Assembly: GCA_016789625.1 (NCBI GenBank)
Contig: JAEUQS010000880.1
Coordinates: 1 to 6,419, forward strand
Length of the DNA: 6,419 nt
Direction: 5' to 3'
Source: Acidobacteriota bacterium
GTDB taxonomy: Bacteria > Acidobacteriota > Thermoanaerobaculia > UBA5066
The notes beneath the pieces were generated by a model. The model was not told the origin of the DNA. It made no database searches and saw only the letters and a list, made by a program, of their open reading frames with translations. Shown here one piece after another: positions 1-6,414 of the stretch. The stretch's first letter is position 1, and each line of letters begins with the position of its first letter. The position numbers and the translations under genes were made by a program.

Positions 1-1622
1 GTGAGGAACGCGGCGAGCCCCAGCATCGTCACCCGGTTCACTAGCAGCGCCGGGCCGACCCTCTCGAAGGCCCCCAGGTCGCTCGCGCGAAGCGCGCCCC
101 AGAGCGACCAGTTGGAGACCCACGTCATCGAGCCCGAGAGATGGAGCGCGGCCGTGCCGAAGAGCGCGGCGAGGCCGATCGCGTACACCGCGAGGACGTC
201 CCGCACGAGGCACGCGGCCGCCAGCACGAAGCACGCGAACACGAGGAACGTGGGCGCGAGAAGAAGGCCCCACACGAGCGCGAGCGGCGCCGGGTCGACG
301 GACGCCTCGCCGCGGAACGCGACGAGGCCCAGGCCCACGAGCCCGCAGCCCGCGACGAGGCCGCATACGAGGACGCCGCCGGCGAGCAGCGGGCCCAGGA
401 GCAGCGCCGCCGTCGGCACCGGCGCGACCCTCACGAGACCGTCGACCCGGTGGCGGCGTCCCCGAGCGAAAGACCCGGCGAGGCCCACGAGGAGGAGCAG
501 ACACCCGAGGGAGGTGATGACCGGAACGAAGCTCACGGCGAGACCTCCCGCGGAGAGGAGCACCTCGGAATCGAAGACGCCCCGCATCGTGCCCGCGGCC
601 TCCACCACGAGAAGGAGCGCGAACGCCCCGAAGACGTATGAGCCCGGCTGCGCCGCCAGGCCTCGGAGCTCGACAAGCGCCACCTCGAGCGTCGCGGCCA
701 CGAGGCCCGGCGGGCGCGCGGTCATGCCGAGGTCGCCGAGGGGCCGGAACGCAGCAGTGGAAACCGGGCTCGACCGTGCCGGTTTGCGCGGCGGGGCTCC
801 CCCTTCCCCGCGCTGCGTGGACCTCAGGTGCCGGGTCGCCAGGACGACGGCGCCGAACGCCAGGCTCAGGAGGAAGAGGCGCGTGCCGAGAAAGGTCGCA
901 TCGAACGGCAACGGCGCGGTGTTGTAGAACGCGGCGCCTCGATCGGTCCCGAAGACGTTCGCGCTCAGCCAGCGAGTCCCCCAGGGATCGAGCATCGTGA
1001 ACAGCGCGTCGAGGCGCGCGGGCCCCGGCGACAGCCCGAGGATGCCCACCGCGAAGAGCGCGACGGGCACCGCCCACACCGCCATCGCGGAGCGCGAGCG
1101 CGCTCCCACGGCAAAGCCCACCCCTGCGCAGAAGACCGCGCCCGGCAACAGAAAGGCCAGCGCGGGAAGGAGGAAGCTGCCGAGCTGGAACGGCCCGCGG
1201 ACGCCGGGCGCGCCGAAGAGCGCTCCCCCTTCCGACCAGAGGATCGCGAGCCCCACGTGGAACGTGATCGCGAGAAGCGCCGCCGCGAGGAGGCCGGCGA
1301 GCTTGCCCGAGACGTACTCCCCCGGCGTGAGCGGCGTGCTGTGGAGAAGCTCGCCGACCCGGGCGTCTCCGTCTCTCGGCACGGACATTCCCGCCAGGAT
1401 CGACACGAAGAACCCGTAGAAGAGGAGCCCCGTGAGGCTGAAGGCGCGCGCCAGCGCGAAACGGGAGTTCCCGAACGCCTCGGCACCAGCGCCGGTCATC
1501 GAGCCCCCGTCGATCGTCAGCGTCGCGAACGCGGTGCAGCCGGCGAGCACCCAGAGAAGCGGGCTCCTCACGTGCGTGCGCAGCTCCAGCCGCGCGATGA
1601 CGCCGATGCGTTTCGGGCTCAC
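1..1622 (-). CDS. ABC-2 type transporter permease, large two-half form (C-terminus beyond window edge)
   Basis: An open frame starts at GTG (1622-1620) and runs 540 codons to the window edge without a stop. The GTG overlaps the TGA of the upstream ATPase gene as GTGA. The product is strongly hydrophobic, as expected of the membrane subunit paired with that ATPase. It reads as two similar halves. Half one (about 1-265) has an N-terminal amphipathic stretch (RLELRTHVRSP), membrane segments near 22-36, 61-79, 106-129, 150-173, 180-196 and 245-263, and the cytosolic motif RVGELLHSTPLTPGEY (88-103). Half two (about 308-540) repeats the plan: TLEVALVELR (311-320), then membrane segments near 329-343, 358-384, 404-436, 447-473 and 476-494, with RVDGLVRVAPVP (392-403) where half one has the STPLT motif. 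A charged linker (265-305) joins them. Ordinary ABC-2 permeases are about 250-400 residues, so this is a fused double form. Such long permeases sometimes carry a C-terminal M1 peptidase domain; that part is not visible here. The substrate is unknown. Confidence 0.9.
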   Translation of the reverse strand, partial: MSPKRIGVIARLELRTHVRSPLLWVLAGCTAFATLTIDGGSMTGAGAEAFGNSRFALARAFSLTGLLFYGFFVSILAGMSVPRDGDARVGELLHSTPLTPGEYVSGKLAGLLAAALLAITFHVGLAILWSEGGALFGAPGVRGPFQLGSFLLPALAFLLPGAVFCAGVGFAVGARSRSAMAVWAVPVALFAVGILGLSPGPARLDALFTMLDPWGTRWLSANVFGTDRGAAFYNTAPLPFDATFLGTRLFLLSLAFGAVVLATRHLRSTQRGEGGAPPRKPARSSPVSTAAFRPLGDLGMTARPPGLVAATLEVALVELRGLAAQPGSYVFGAFALLLVVEAAGTMRGVFDSEVLLSAGGLAVSFVPVITSLGCLLLLVGLAGSFARGRRHRVDGLVRVAPVPTAALLLGPLLAGGVLVCGLVAGCGLVGLGLVAFRGEASVDPAPLALVWGLLLAPTFLVFACFVLAAACLVRDVLAVYAIGLAALFGTAALHLSGSMTWVSNWSLWGALRASDLGAFERVGPALLVNRVTMLGLAAFL

Positions 1623-2503
1623 ACGGTGTCCCGGCGTTCCGCGCCCATGAGCACCATGTACGCGTCCTCGAGGGACGGCGATGCGGGAGCCAGGCCTTCG
1701 GGCGGAGGGCCCTCGGGCACGAAGAGCCGCACCACGTTGCGTCCCTCCACGAGGTGCGCCTGTGTGACGCGACCCGTGGCCGACAGCGCGTCCAGCGCGG
1801 CTTTCGACACGAAGCCCTCGAAGATGCGGCCCGCGATCGACGCGCGCGCCTCCGTGGGCGAGGTCTCGGCCAGGAGACGCCCGAAGCGGATGACGGCGAA
1901 GCGCGGGCAGAGCATGGCCACGTCCTCGACGAGGTGCGTCGAGAGCACCACCGTGCGGTCCTCCGCGAGCTCGGCGAGCAGCCGGTAGAAGCGCAGCCGC
2001 TCCTCGGGATCGAGCCCCACCGTGGGCTCGTCGACGATGACGAGATCGGGATCCCCGGCGATGGCCTGAGCGATCCCGAGCCGCTGGCGCATGCCCCCCG
2101 AATAGGTCTCGACGCGGCGGTCTTTCGCGAACCCCAGGTTCACGCGCTCGAGAAGCTCGTCGACGAGCGCCGAAAGGCCGACGCGCGAAGAGACGCCCTT
2201 CAGCGCGAGGAGATGCCGCAGCATCGCGCGCCCCGTGAGTCCGGGGTAGAAGCCGAAGTCCTGCGGCAGGTAGCCGAGCCGCGGCCACAGTCGTTCGGGC
2301 TCCTTCGTCACGTCCACACCGTCCTTCACGACGCGGCCCGCGGTGGGCGCGAGGAGCCCCGCCAGAATGCGGAGCAGCGTCGTCTTGCCCGATCCATTGG
2401 GACCCAGGAGGCCGAACATCCCGCGTGGAATCGAGAGGCTCACCCCGGAAAGGGCCGCGACGCCTCCCGGATACACCTTCACGAGGCCTTCGATCTCGAG
2501 CAT
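1619..2503 (-). CDS. ABC transporter ATP-binding protein (ABC-2 exporter type)
   Basis: This is the cytoplasmic ATPase that should power the permease encoded immediately downstream. All nucleotide-binding motifs are intact in 294 residues: Walker A GPNGSGKT (34-41), Q-loop Gln81 in GYLPQDFGF, signature YSGGMRQRL (134-142), Walker B LVIVDEP (154-160) with Asp158 and Glu159, D-loop GLDPEE (163-168), and switch His190 in LSTHLVEDV. The C-terminal tail after about 215 ends in SLEDAYMVLM (277-286), a pattern typical of ATPases that pair with ABC-2 permeases. The ATG at 2503 lies 12 bases after the stop of the RDD gene and has only a weak purine stretch (AGAG) before it, so translation may depend on coupling. 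The stop codon shares four bases with the permease start. The family is certain; the exported substrate cannot be read from the sequence. Confidence 0.97.
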   Translation of the reverse strand: MLEIEGLVKVYPGGVAALSGVSLSIPRGMFGLLGPNGSGKTTLLRILAGLLAPTAGRVVKDGVDVTKEPERLWPRLGYLPQDFGFYPGLTGRAMLRHLLALKGVSSRVGLSALVDELLERVNLGFAKDRRVETYSGGMRQRLGIAQAIAGDPDLVIVDEPTVGLDPEERLRFYRLLAELAEDRTVVLSTHLVEDVAMLCPRFAVIRFGRLLAETSPTEARASIAGRIFEGFVSKAALDALSATGRVTQAHLVEGRNVVRLFVPEGPPPEGLAPASPSLEDAYMVLMGAERRDTV

Positions 2504-2515
2504 GGCTGGCTCTGG

Positions 2516-3109
2516 TTACGCGCGGACCACGCGCGTCTTCGAAAGAAGCTCGAACGCGCGCTGCTTTCTCTCGGTGAAGGGCGCGAAGAAGACGTCGATG
2601 AAGAAGATCGAGAGCAGGATCGGCAGCTGGCGGACGAACGCCTGCCCGAGCCCGATCGCGGCACCCGACTCGCGCACGACGCGGATGCCCAGGAGCTCCT
2701 TGCCCGGCGTCTGCCCCCGGACGTACTCGAAGCCGATGGTGTACGCGAGGAAGCCGAATCCGGCCGCCAGCATCGCCGCGACGACCAGCCCGCCACGGGA
2801 TTCGGGCGCGAGGAGGAACCCGGTGACGACCGACGGCACCGCCACAGCGCCGAGCACCAGGGCGGCGTCGACGAGCTTCGCGAGGACGCGCCGCTCGAGC
2901 GGCGCGCTCACGAGCGGAACGGCGAGAAGGTACGACTCGGCGAGCGCCGCTGGATCGCCGAGGTTCGCGAGCACTTCGGCGAGGGGCTGTCCCTTCTCGA
3001 CGCGCTCGCCGATGAGCCCCTGCAGCTCCAGCGCGATCTGCTCGCGCAAGGGCGTCGAGCGCGGCAGCTGGGCGAGAACGCTCCCGATGTAGGCGTCGAC
3101 GGTCGTCAT
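2516..3109 (-). CDS. HAAS/DUF1700-like plus RDD-domain membrane protein
   Basis: A 197-residue protein of unknown function with two parts. Residues 1-66 form a soluble helical region (DAYIGSVLAQLPRS, then EQIALELQGLIGERVEKGQ and EVLANLGDPAALAESYL). It resembles the HAAS/DUF1700 or permease-prefix regions often encoded next to PadR regulators. Residues 72-197 look like an RDD domain: RRVLAKLVDAALV (73-85) opens the first membrane helix, hydrophobic stretches follow near 80-100, 108-128 and 161-177, and the cytosolic loop has RGQTPGKELLGIRVV (131-145). The tail ERKQRAFELLSKTRVV has Glu where many RDD proteins have Asp. I chose ATG 3109 because it overlaps the padR stop as ATGA and has a good Shine-Dalgarno core GGAGG (3118-3114). 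The frame is open to an ATG at 3166, but that start would lie inside padR. The protein may be an accessory or signalling membrane subunit for the downstream ABC transporter (inference). Confidence 0.9.
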   Translation of the reverse strand: MTTVDAYIGSVLAQLPRSTPLREQIALELQGLIGERVEKGQPLAEVLANLGDPAALAESYLLAVPLVSAPLERRVLAKLVDAALVLGAVAVPSVVTGFLLAPESRGGLVVAAMLAAGFGFLAYTIGFEYVRGQTPGKELLGIRVVRESGAAIGLGQAFVRQLPILLSIFFIDVFFAPFTERKQRAFELLSKTRVVRA

Positions 3110-3480
3110 TTCCCCTCCCGGGCCGGGCGAAGCAGCTTCGCCATGGCCTTTGCGAACGTGGTCCATTCCTGGGTCAGCGCGGCGAGCTCGGCGCGGCCTT
3201 CTGCCGTCAGCCGGTAGTACTTGCGGGGAACGCCGCGCTGCGGCGTCTCCCAGCGCACCGAGACGAAGCCCGCCCGCTCGAGCCGGTAGAGCACGGGATA
3301 GAGCGTTCCGTCGGTGACCTCGAGCGATCCGCCCGTCTCCTCCGTCAGCTTGGAGACGATCTCGTAGCCGTAGGCCTCGCCGGGGGCGAGGAGGTGCAGC
3401 ACGATGAGCTCGAGGGAGCCCCGTTTCAGCTCCCGCTCGATTCCCTTCCGGCCCTCGGCGCGTTCCCCGTCTTTCTCCAC
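3106..3480 (-). CDS. PadR-family transcriptional regulator
   Basis: A 124-residue winged-helix DNA-binding protein, expected to repress its own operon and release DNA on binding a ligand or sensing stress. Family marks are clear: ELKRGSLELIVLHLLAPGEA (17-36) forms the first helix, followed by YGYEIVSKL (37-45), the recognition region GTLYPVLYRLERAGFV (58-73), and the wing RKYYRLTAEGRAEL (86-99). A short C-terminal helix (about 102-118) would make the dimer interface, as in the small PadR subfamily. The start is GTG at 3480. No Shine-Dalgarno sequence precedes it, and a -10-like TACATT ends six bases upstream, so the message may be leaderless; an internal start before residue 17 cannot be excluded. 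It is first in the four-gene operon, overlaps the next gene by ATGA, and has a strong dyad upstream. The effector is not evident. Confidence 0.95.
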   Translation of the reverse strand: MEKDGERAEGRKGIERELKRGSLELIVLHLLAPGEAYGYEIVSKLTEETGGSLEVTDGTLYPVLYRLERAGFVSVRWETPQRGVPRKYYRLTAEGRAELAALTQEWTTFAKAMAKLLRPAREGK

Positions 3481-3486
3481 AAGCGC

Positions 3487-3515
3487 AATGTAGTGCCAGA
3501 TACCTTGTTACGCAA
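3487..3515 (-). promoter_or_regulatory. Candidate padR operon promoter, overlapping the dyad
   Basis: Reading the minus strand, TTGCGT (3515-3510) serves as a -35 and TACATT (3492-3487) as a -10, with an ideal 17-base spacer. The -35 sits at the centre of the dyad. The -10 ends six bases before the GTG at 3480, so transcription would begin at or next to the start codon. Matches to consensus are moderate (three and four of six), so this call is tentative. Confidence 0.42.
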
Positions 3516-3522
3516 GGTATCT
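3498..3522. promoter_or_regulatory. Putative PadR operator (25-base dyad)
   Basis: A perfect inverted repeat: left arm AGATACCTTG (3498-3507), 5-base spacer TTACG, right arm CAAGGTATCT (3513-3522). It is AT-rich against very GC-rich surroundings and lies 18 bases upstream of the padR start codon. Known PadR sites are dyads of this general size with AT-rich arms, often in the regulator's own promoter. The site also covers the proposed -35 hexamer and most of the spacer of the padR promoter, so occupancy would block RNA polymerase. The dyad is seen directly; its use as an operator is inferred. Confidence 0.75.
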
Positions 3523-3560
3523 TTCATGACTAGACGCCTCGAGGCTCGCGACCCTCGGAA

Positions 3561-4382
3561 TCAGCTGCTCGCCGCGCTCTGGAGGGCGGAGGCGAAGGGC
3601 CCACCGCGGGCTGGGGGGATCCACGCGGATTCCGTCAGGAACGGGGCGATCTCGCCCGCGAGGCGCGCGCTCCATTCCGCGTAGCCGGCGACGGACGGAT
3701 GGCAGCCATCCGGCCCCAGGAACCCGGAACGGGCGAGGTAGCTCGAGGCCATCAGCACGTTCCGCCGTTTACGGGTCACGCTCCGGGCCGCCGCGTCCAG
3801 CCTCACGGCCTGAACGGCCGCGAGGGCGCGCACGGGCTGCGGAATCGCCTCGAGCCGTGCGATCGGCGGCATCGAGGTCAACACGATGGGGATCTCGCCG
3901 CACGTCTCCCGCAGGCCGTCGACGATTCGCGTGAGCTGCTCCTTCCAGGCCGCGGGCGACTGGCGCGCGATGATCACGTTTGCGCCCAGCGCGATCACGA
4001 TCAGGTCGGGCCGCTCGGCGGCGCACCAAGGGACGTACTTCGTGAGGAGCGTCTCCGCGGTGATTCCTCCCCGGGTGAGGATGGCCCACCGTACGCTCCG
4101 GCGCGTCCGCCCCCCCAGCGCCGAGGCGAGCTGTCCGGCCAGGGACAGCGCGAACGTGGGCACCTCGGAGCCTCCGGCGGTGGAGTCGCCCATGACGAGG
4201 AGCCGGATCTCGGGTCCGCACTGCGGATCGCCGGAAACGACGCCTCTTCGCGGTCCGCTGGGCAGCGCCCCCTGGCTGTTCCGGTGAAGGACGCCCCGAA
4301 TCTGCTGCGCGATGAGCTTCCTCAGGGGCGCGACTGCCCGGAGCGCGAACGAAAGAGCCGATCGGGCCATCTCACTCCCCAT
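3561..4382 (-). CDS. SGNH/GDSL-type hydrolase (putative esterase or lipase)
   Basis: A 273-residue hydrolase of the SGNH fold, a group that cleaves esters such as acyl or acetyl groups; the substrate is not evident. Block I is LLVMGDSTAGG (61-71), with Ser67 the likely nucleophile. Block II is TRGGITAETL (103-112), with Gly105 or Gly106 an oxyanion-hole candidate. Block III is ALGANVIIA (131-139), with Asn135 in place but Val where the usual Asp of GxND stands. Block V is DGCHPS (225-230), supplying Asp225 and His228. The first 60 residues are basic and low in hydrophobicity beyond a short amphipathic helix, with no convincing signal peptide, so a cytoplasmic or peripheral location is likely. 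The start could be ATG 4382 or ATG 4370; the latter has GGGGAG four bases upstream. The stop lies 80 bases before padR. The gene faces away from the debranching enzyme gene. Confidence 0.88.
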   Translation of the reverse strand: MGSEMARSALSFALRAVAPLRKLIAQQIRGVLHRNSQGALPSGPRRGVVSGDPQCGPEIRLLVMGDSTAGGSEVPTFALSLAGQLASALGGRTRRSVRWAILTRGGITAETLLTKYVPWCAAERPDLIVIALGANVIIARQSPAAWKEQLTRIVDGLRETCGEIPIVLTSMPPIARLEAIPQPVRALAAVQAVRLDAAARSVTRKRRNVLMASSYLARSGFLGPDGCHPSVAGYAEWSARLAGEIAPFLTESAWIPPARGGPFASALQSAASS

Positions 4383-4455
4383 TCCAGAATCCTACCGTCC
4401 GGCGGTCCGTGGCCTGAATGCCGCCTCGCTCGAGAACGGGGAGACAATCCCAGCT
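4383..4455. promoter_or_regulatory. Divergent intergenic region between hydrolase and debranching enzyme genes
   Basis: These 73 bases must hold both divergent start regions. On the plus strand GACAAT (4443-4448) is a four-of-six match to a -10 and ends seven bases before ATG 4456, overlapping the last base of a GGGGAG stretch. On the minus strand TAGGAT (4394-4389) precedes the hydrolase gene. I see no clear -35 for either direction and no long dyad. Both promoter assignments are weak. Confidence 0.4.
4389..4394 (-). promoter_or_regulatory. Candidate -10 element for the SGNH hydrolase gene
   Basis: TAGGAT on the minus strand matches four of six bases of the -10 consensus and ends six bases before ATG 4382. 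Transcription from it would start at about 4382. That gives either a leaderless message for the first ATG or a 12-base leader carrying GGGGAG for the second ATG at 4370. No good -35 is visible at the right spacing, so confidence is low. Confidence 0.25.
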
Positions 4456-6414
4456 ATGGCCCGCCTCGAGAGACCCGTCCTCACGAACAGGGACACCGCA
4501 CACCGCCACGAATGGCTCGAAACGAACGGCCGCGGCGCCTACGCCCTCGGGACGGCGCCGGGGCTCGCCACCCGCCGCTATCACGGTCTCCTCGTGGCCG
4601 CGACGCGCGCCCCGGCCGAGCGGTCGCTTCTCCTCTCGAAGGTCGACGAGAGCGTCTGCGTGGCCGATACCTGGTTCGAGCTGGGAATCAACCGCTATCG
4701 CGGAGACGTGATCCACCCCTCGGGCGACGCGCTTCTCCTCTCGTTCACGTCGGACCCGTTTCCCACCTGGGAGTACGAGCTCTGTGCCTCGCGCCTTCGC
4801 AAGACGGTCGCCCTCGTGCAGGGCGAGGACGCCGTCATCGTCCGCTGGGAGCTCCTCGGGACGGGCGAAGCTCAGATCGAGGCCCGTCCCCTCGTGGCCT
4901 TCCGATCGCACCACGCGCTGGCCAGCGAGAGGGAGTCGTTCAGACGGAACCTGATCGAAAGCGCCGGTCTCCTCGTTCTCGAGCCGGAGGAGGGCCTGCC
5001 CGCGCTGCACTTCTCCCACGACGCGCGGCGGGTCGTGAGCGACGGCTACTGGTACCGCCAGTTCCTGTACCAGGTCGAGAAGGAACGCGGCTACGACTGC
5101 GCGGAGGATCTGTTCAACCCTTGCGCGTTCGTCGCGAGCCTCGCGCCCGGGAAGTCGTTCACCATCGTCGCCTCGACCACGGGATGCGGGGTGGCAGATG
5201 CCTCCCGCCTGCTGGAGCGGGAACGCACACGCCGGAGGGCGTTCGCCGTGTACGTCTCCCCGGCAGTCGCGCTCCTGAAGCGCGCGGCCGACCAGTTCCT
5301 GGTGCGTCGCGGCGAGGGCTATACGGTGATCGCCGGCTATCCCTGGTTCACCGACTGGGGGCGCGACACGATGATCTCGCTGCCGGGGCTCACGCTCGCG
5401 ACGCGGCGCCACGACGTCGCCCGCAGCATTCTCGAGACGTTCGCCCGTCACGTGAGCCAGGGGCTCATCCCGAACCGCTTTCCCGACGCGGCGGGAGACG
5501 CGCCCGAGTACAACACCATCGATGCCACGCTCTGGATGTTCCAGGCCGCGAAGGCCTACCTCGACGCTTCCGGCGACGGTGCGTTCGCCGAGCGGATCAC
5601 GCCTCTGTTCGACTCCATCCTCGAGGAGCACGAACGGGGCACGCGGCACGACATCCACGTCGCCGCCGACGGTCTGCTCTCCGGGGGTGAGCCGGGAGCC
5701 GCGCTCACCTGGATGGACGCCCGCATCGACGGCGAGCCGGTGACGCCCCGGCACGGAAAGGCCGTCGAGATCCAGGCTCTCTGGTACGGCGCGGTGCGCA
5801 TCACGGCCGAGCTCCTCCGGAGATCCGATCCGGCCTCGGCCCGGGCCGCGGAGCTCGAAGCCCGGGCCGGGCGCATCGCGGAGTCCTTCCGCGCGCTCTT
5901 CTGGGACGCCGCGCGCGGCACGCTCGCCGACGTGGTTTCGGACGACGGCCGGGTGGACGCCTCGCTGCGCCCGAACCAGCTCCTCGCGCTCTCCCTGCCG
6001 CACCCGCTCCTCACGGGCGAGGACGCCCGGCGCGCCTTCGATTCGGTGTGCGCGAAGCTCCTCACCCCGTTCGGGCTCCGGACGCTCGCGCCCGAGGACC
6101 CCGCCTACAGACCTCGCTACGAAGGCGGACCGTCGGAGCGCGACGGCGCATATCACCAGGGCACCGTTTGGCCGTGGCTCATCGGACCCTGCATCGACGC
6201 GCTCTTCGCGATCCGCGGGGAGACCGACGCCGCCCGCGAGGAGGCCGCCGCGATCCTCGCCCCGCTTCTCGCCCACCTGGGGAGCGATGGCCTCGGCCAG
6301 CTCCCCGAGGTCTTCGACGGAAGCGCCCCTCATCGTGCGGGGGGCTGTCCCGCGCAGGCCTGGAGCGTCGCCGAGCTGCTCCGCGTCGTCACCCGATATC
6401 GGGTTCCGGTGTGA
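4456..6414 (+). CDS. Glycogen debranching enzyme (amylo-alpha-1,6-glucosidase, GH133-like)
   Basis: The enzyme hydrolyses alpha-1,6 branch points in glycogen or its limit dextrins in the cytoplasm. The protein is complete at 652 residues, the usual size for the compact archaeal/bacterial type. The N-terminal sandwich domain carries EWLETNGRGAYALGT (19-33) and TRRYHGLLVA (39-48). The C-terminal (alpha/alpha)6-barrel domain from about 270 carries GYPWFTDWGRDTMISLPGL (294-312), GLIPNRFPD (336-344), EYNTIDATLWMF (351-362), WMDARIDGEPVTPRHGKAVE (419-438), LRPNQLLALSLP (504-515), YHQGTVWPWLIGP (566-578) and GGCPAQAWSVAELLR (629-643). The acids in WGRD, the YNTIDA segment and LPEVFDG are candidate catalytic or substrate-binding residues; I cannot assign them firmly. 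I chose ATG 4456 because family similarity begins there and GGGGAG (4438-4443) precedes it, though 12 bases away. The frame stays open to ATG 4312, but that stretch has no family motif and overlaps the hydrolase gene. No other glycogen gene is nearby. Confidence 0.95.
   Translation: MARLERPVLTNRDTAHRHEWLETNGRGAYALGTAPGLATRRYHGLLVAATRAPAERSLLLSKVDESVCVADTWFELGINRYRGDVIHPSGDALLLSFTSDPFPTWEYELCASRLRKTVALVQGEDAVIVRWELLGTGEAQIEARPLVAFRSHHALASERESFRRNLIESAGLLVLEPEEGLPALHFSHDARRVVSDGYWYRQFLYQVEKERGYDCAEDLFNPCAFVASLAPGKSFTIVASTTGCGVADASRLLERERTRRRAFAVYVSPAVALLKRAADQFLVRRGEGYTVIAGYPWFTDWGRDTMISLPGLTLATRRHDVARSILETFARHVSQGLIPNRFPDAAGDAPEYNTIDATLWMFQAAKAYLDASGDGAFAERITPLFDSILEEHERGTRHDIHVAADGLLSGGEPGAALTWMDARIDGEPVTPRHGKAVEIQALWYGAVRITAELLRRSDPASARAAELEARAGRIAESFRALFWDAARGTLADVVSDDGRVDASLRPNQLLALSLPHPLLTGEDARRAFDSVCAKLLTPFGLRTLAPEDPAYRPRYEGGPSERDGAYHQGTVWPWLIGPCIDALFAIRGETDAAREEAAAILAPLLAHLGSDGLGQLPEVFDGSAPHRAGGCPAQAWSVAELLRVVTRYRVPV

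Noticed and set aside
1..1000. Plus-strand open frames over the first kilobase (1-927, 141-641, 638-1000)
   Set aside because: They encode Arg/Pro/Ala- or Arg/Glu-rich sequence without domains and lie opposite the permease, whose hydrophobic, motif-bearing translation is far more convincing.
3110..3166. 19-codon N-terminal extension of the HAAS-RDD protein from ATG 3166
   Set aside because: It lies within padR; ATG 3109 has both a strong Shine-Dalgarno sequence and the ATGA overlap.
1754..3217. 487-codon plus-strand open frame
   Set aside because: It is antisense to the ATPase, RDD and padR genes; its translation is charged, low-complexity and without motifs. It is a by-product of GC-rich codon use.
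3499..3533. Plus-strand promoter from the dyad region (TTGTTA as -35)
   Set aside because: No acceptable -10 follows at 16-18 bases, and there is no plus-strand gene until 4456.
3540..3557. Inverted repeat CGAGG / CCTCG after the hydrolase stop, possible terminator
   Set aside because: The stem is only five base pairs with an eight-base loop, and no run of T follows on the minus strand.
4312..4455. 48-codon N-terminal extension of the debranching enzyme from ATG 4312
   Set aside because: It overlaps the start of the hydrolase gene antisense, has no family similarity and no ribosome binding site that I can see.
3699..5690. 663-codon plus-strand open frame
   Set aside because: It crosses the antisense of the hydrolase and a wrong frame of the debranching enzyme; the Arg/Pro/Gly-rich product has no recognisable domain.
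4372..6333. 653-codon minus-strand open frame opposite the debranching enzyme
   Set aside because: The sense strand carries all family motifs of a complete enzyme; the antisense product is low-complexity and charged.
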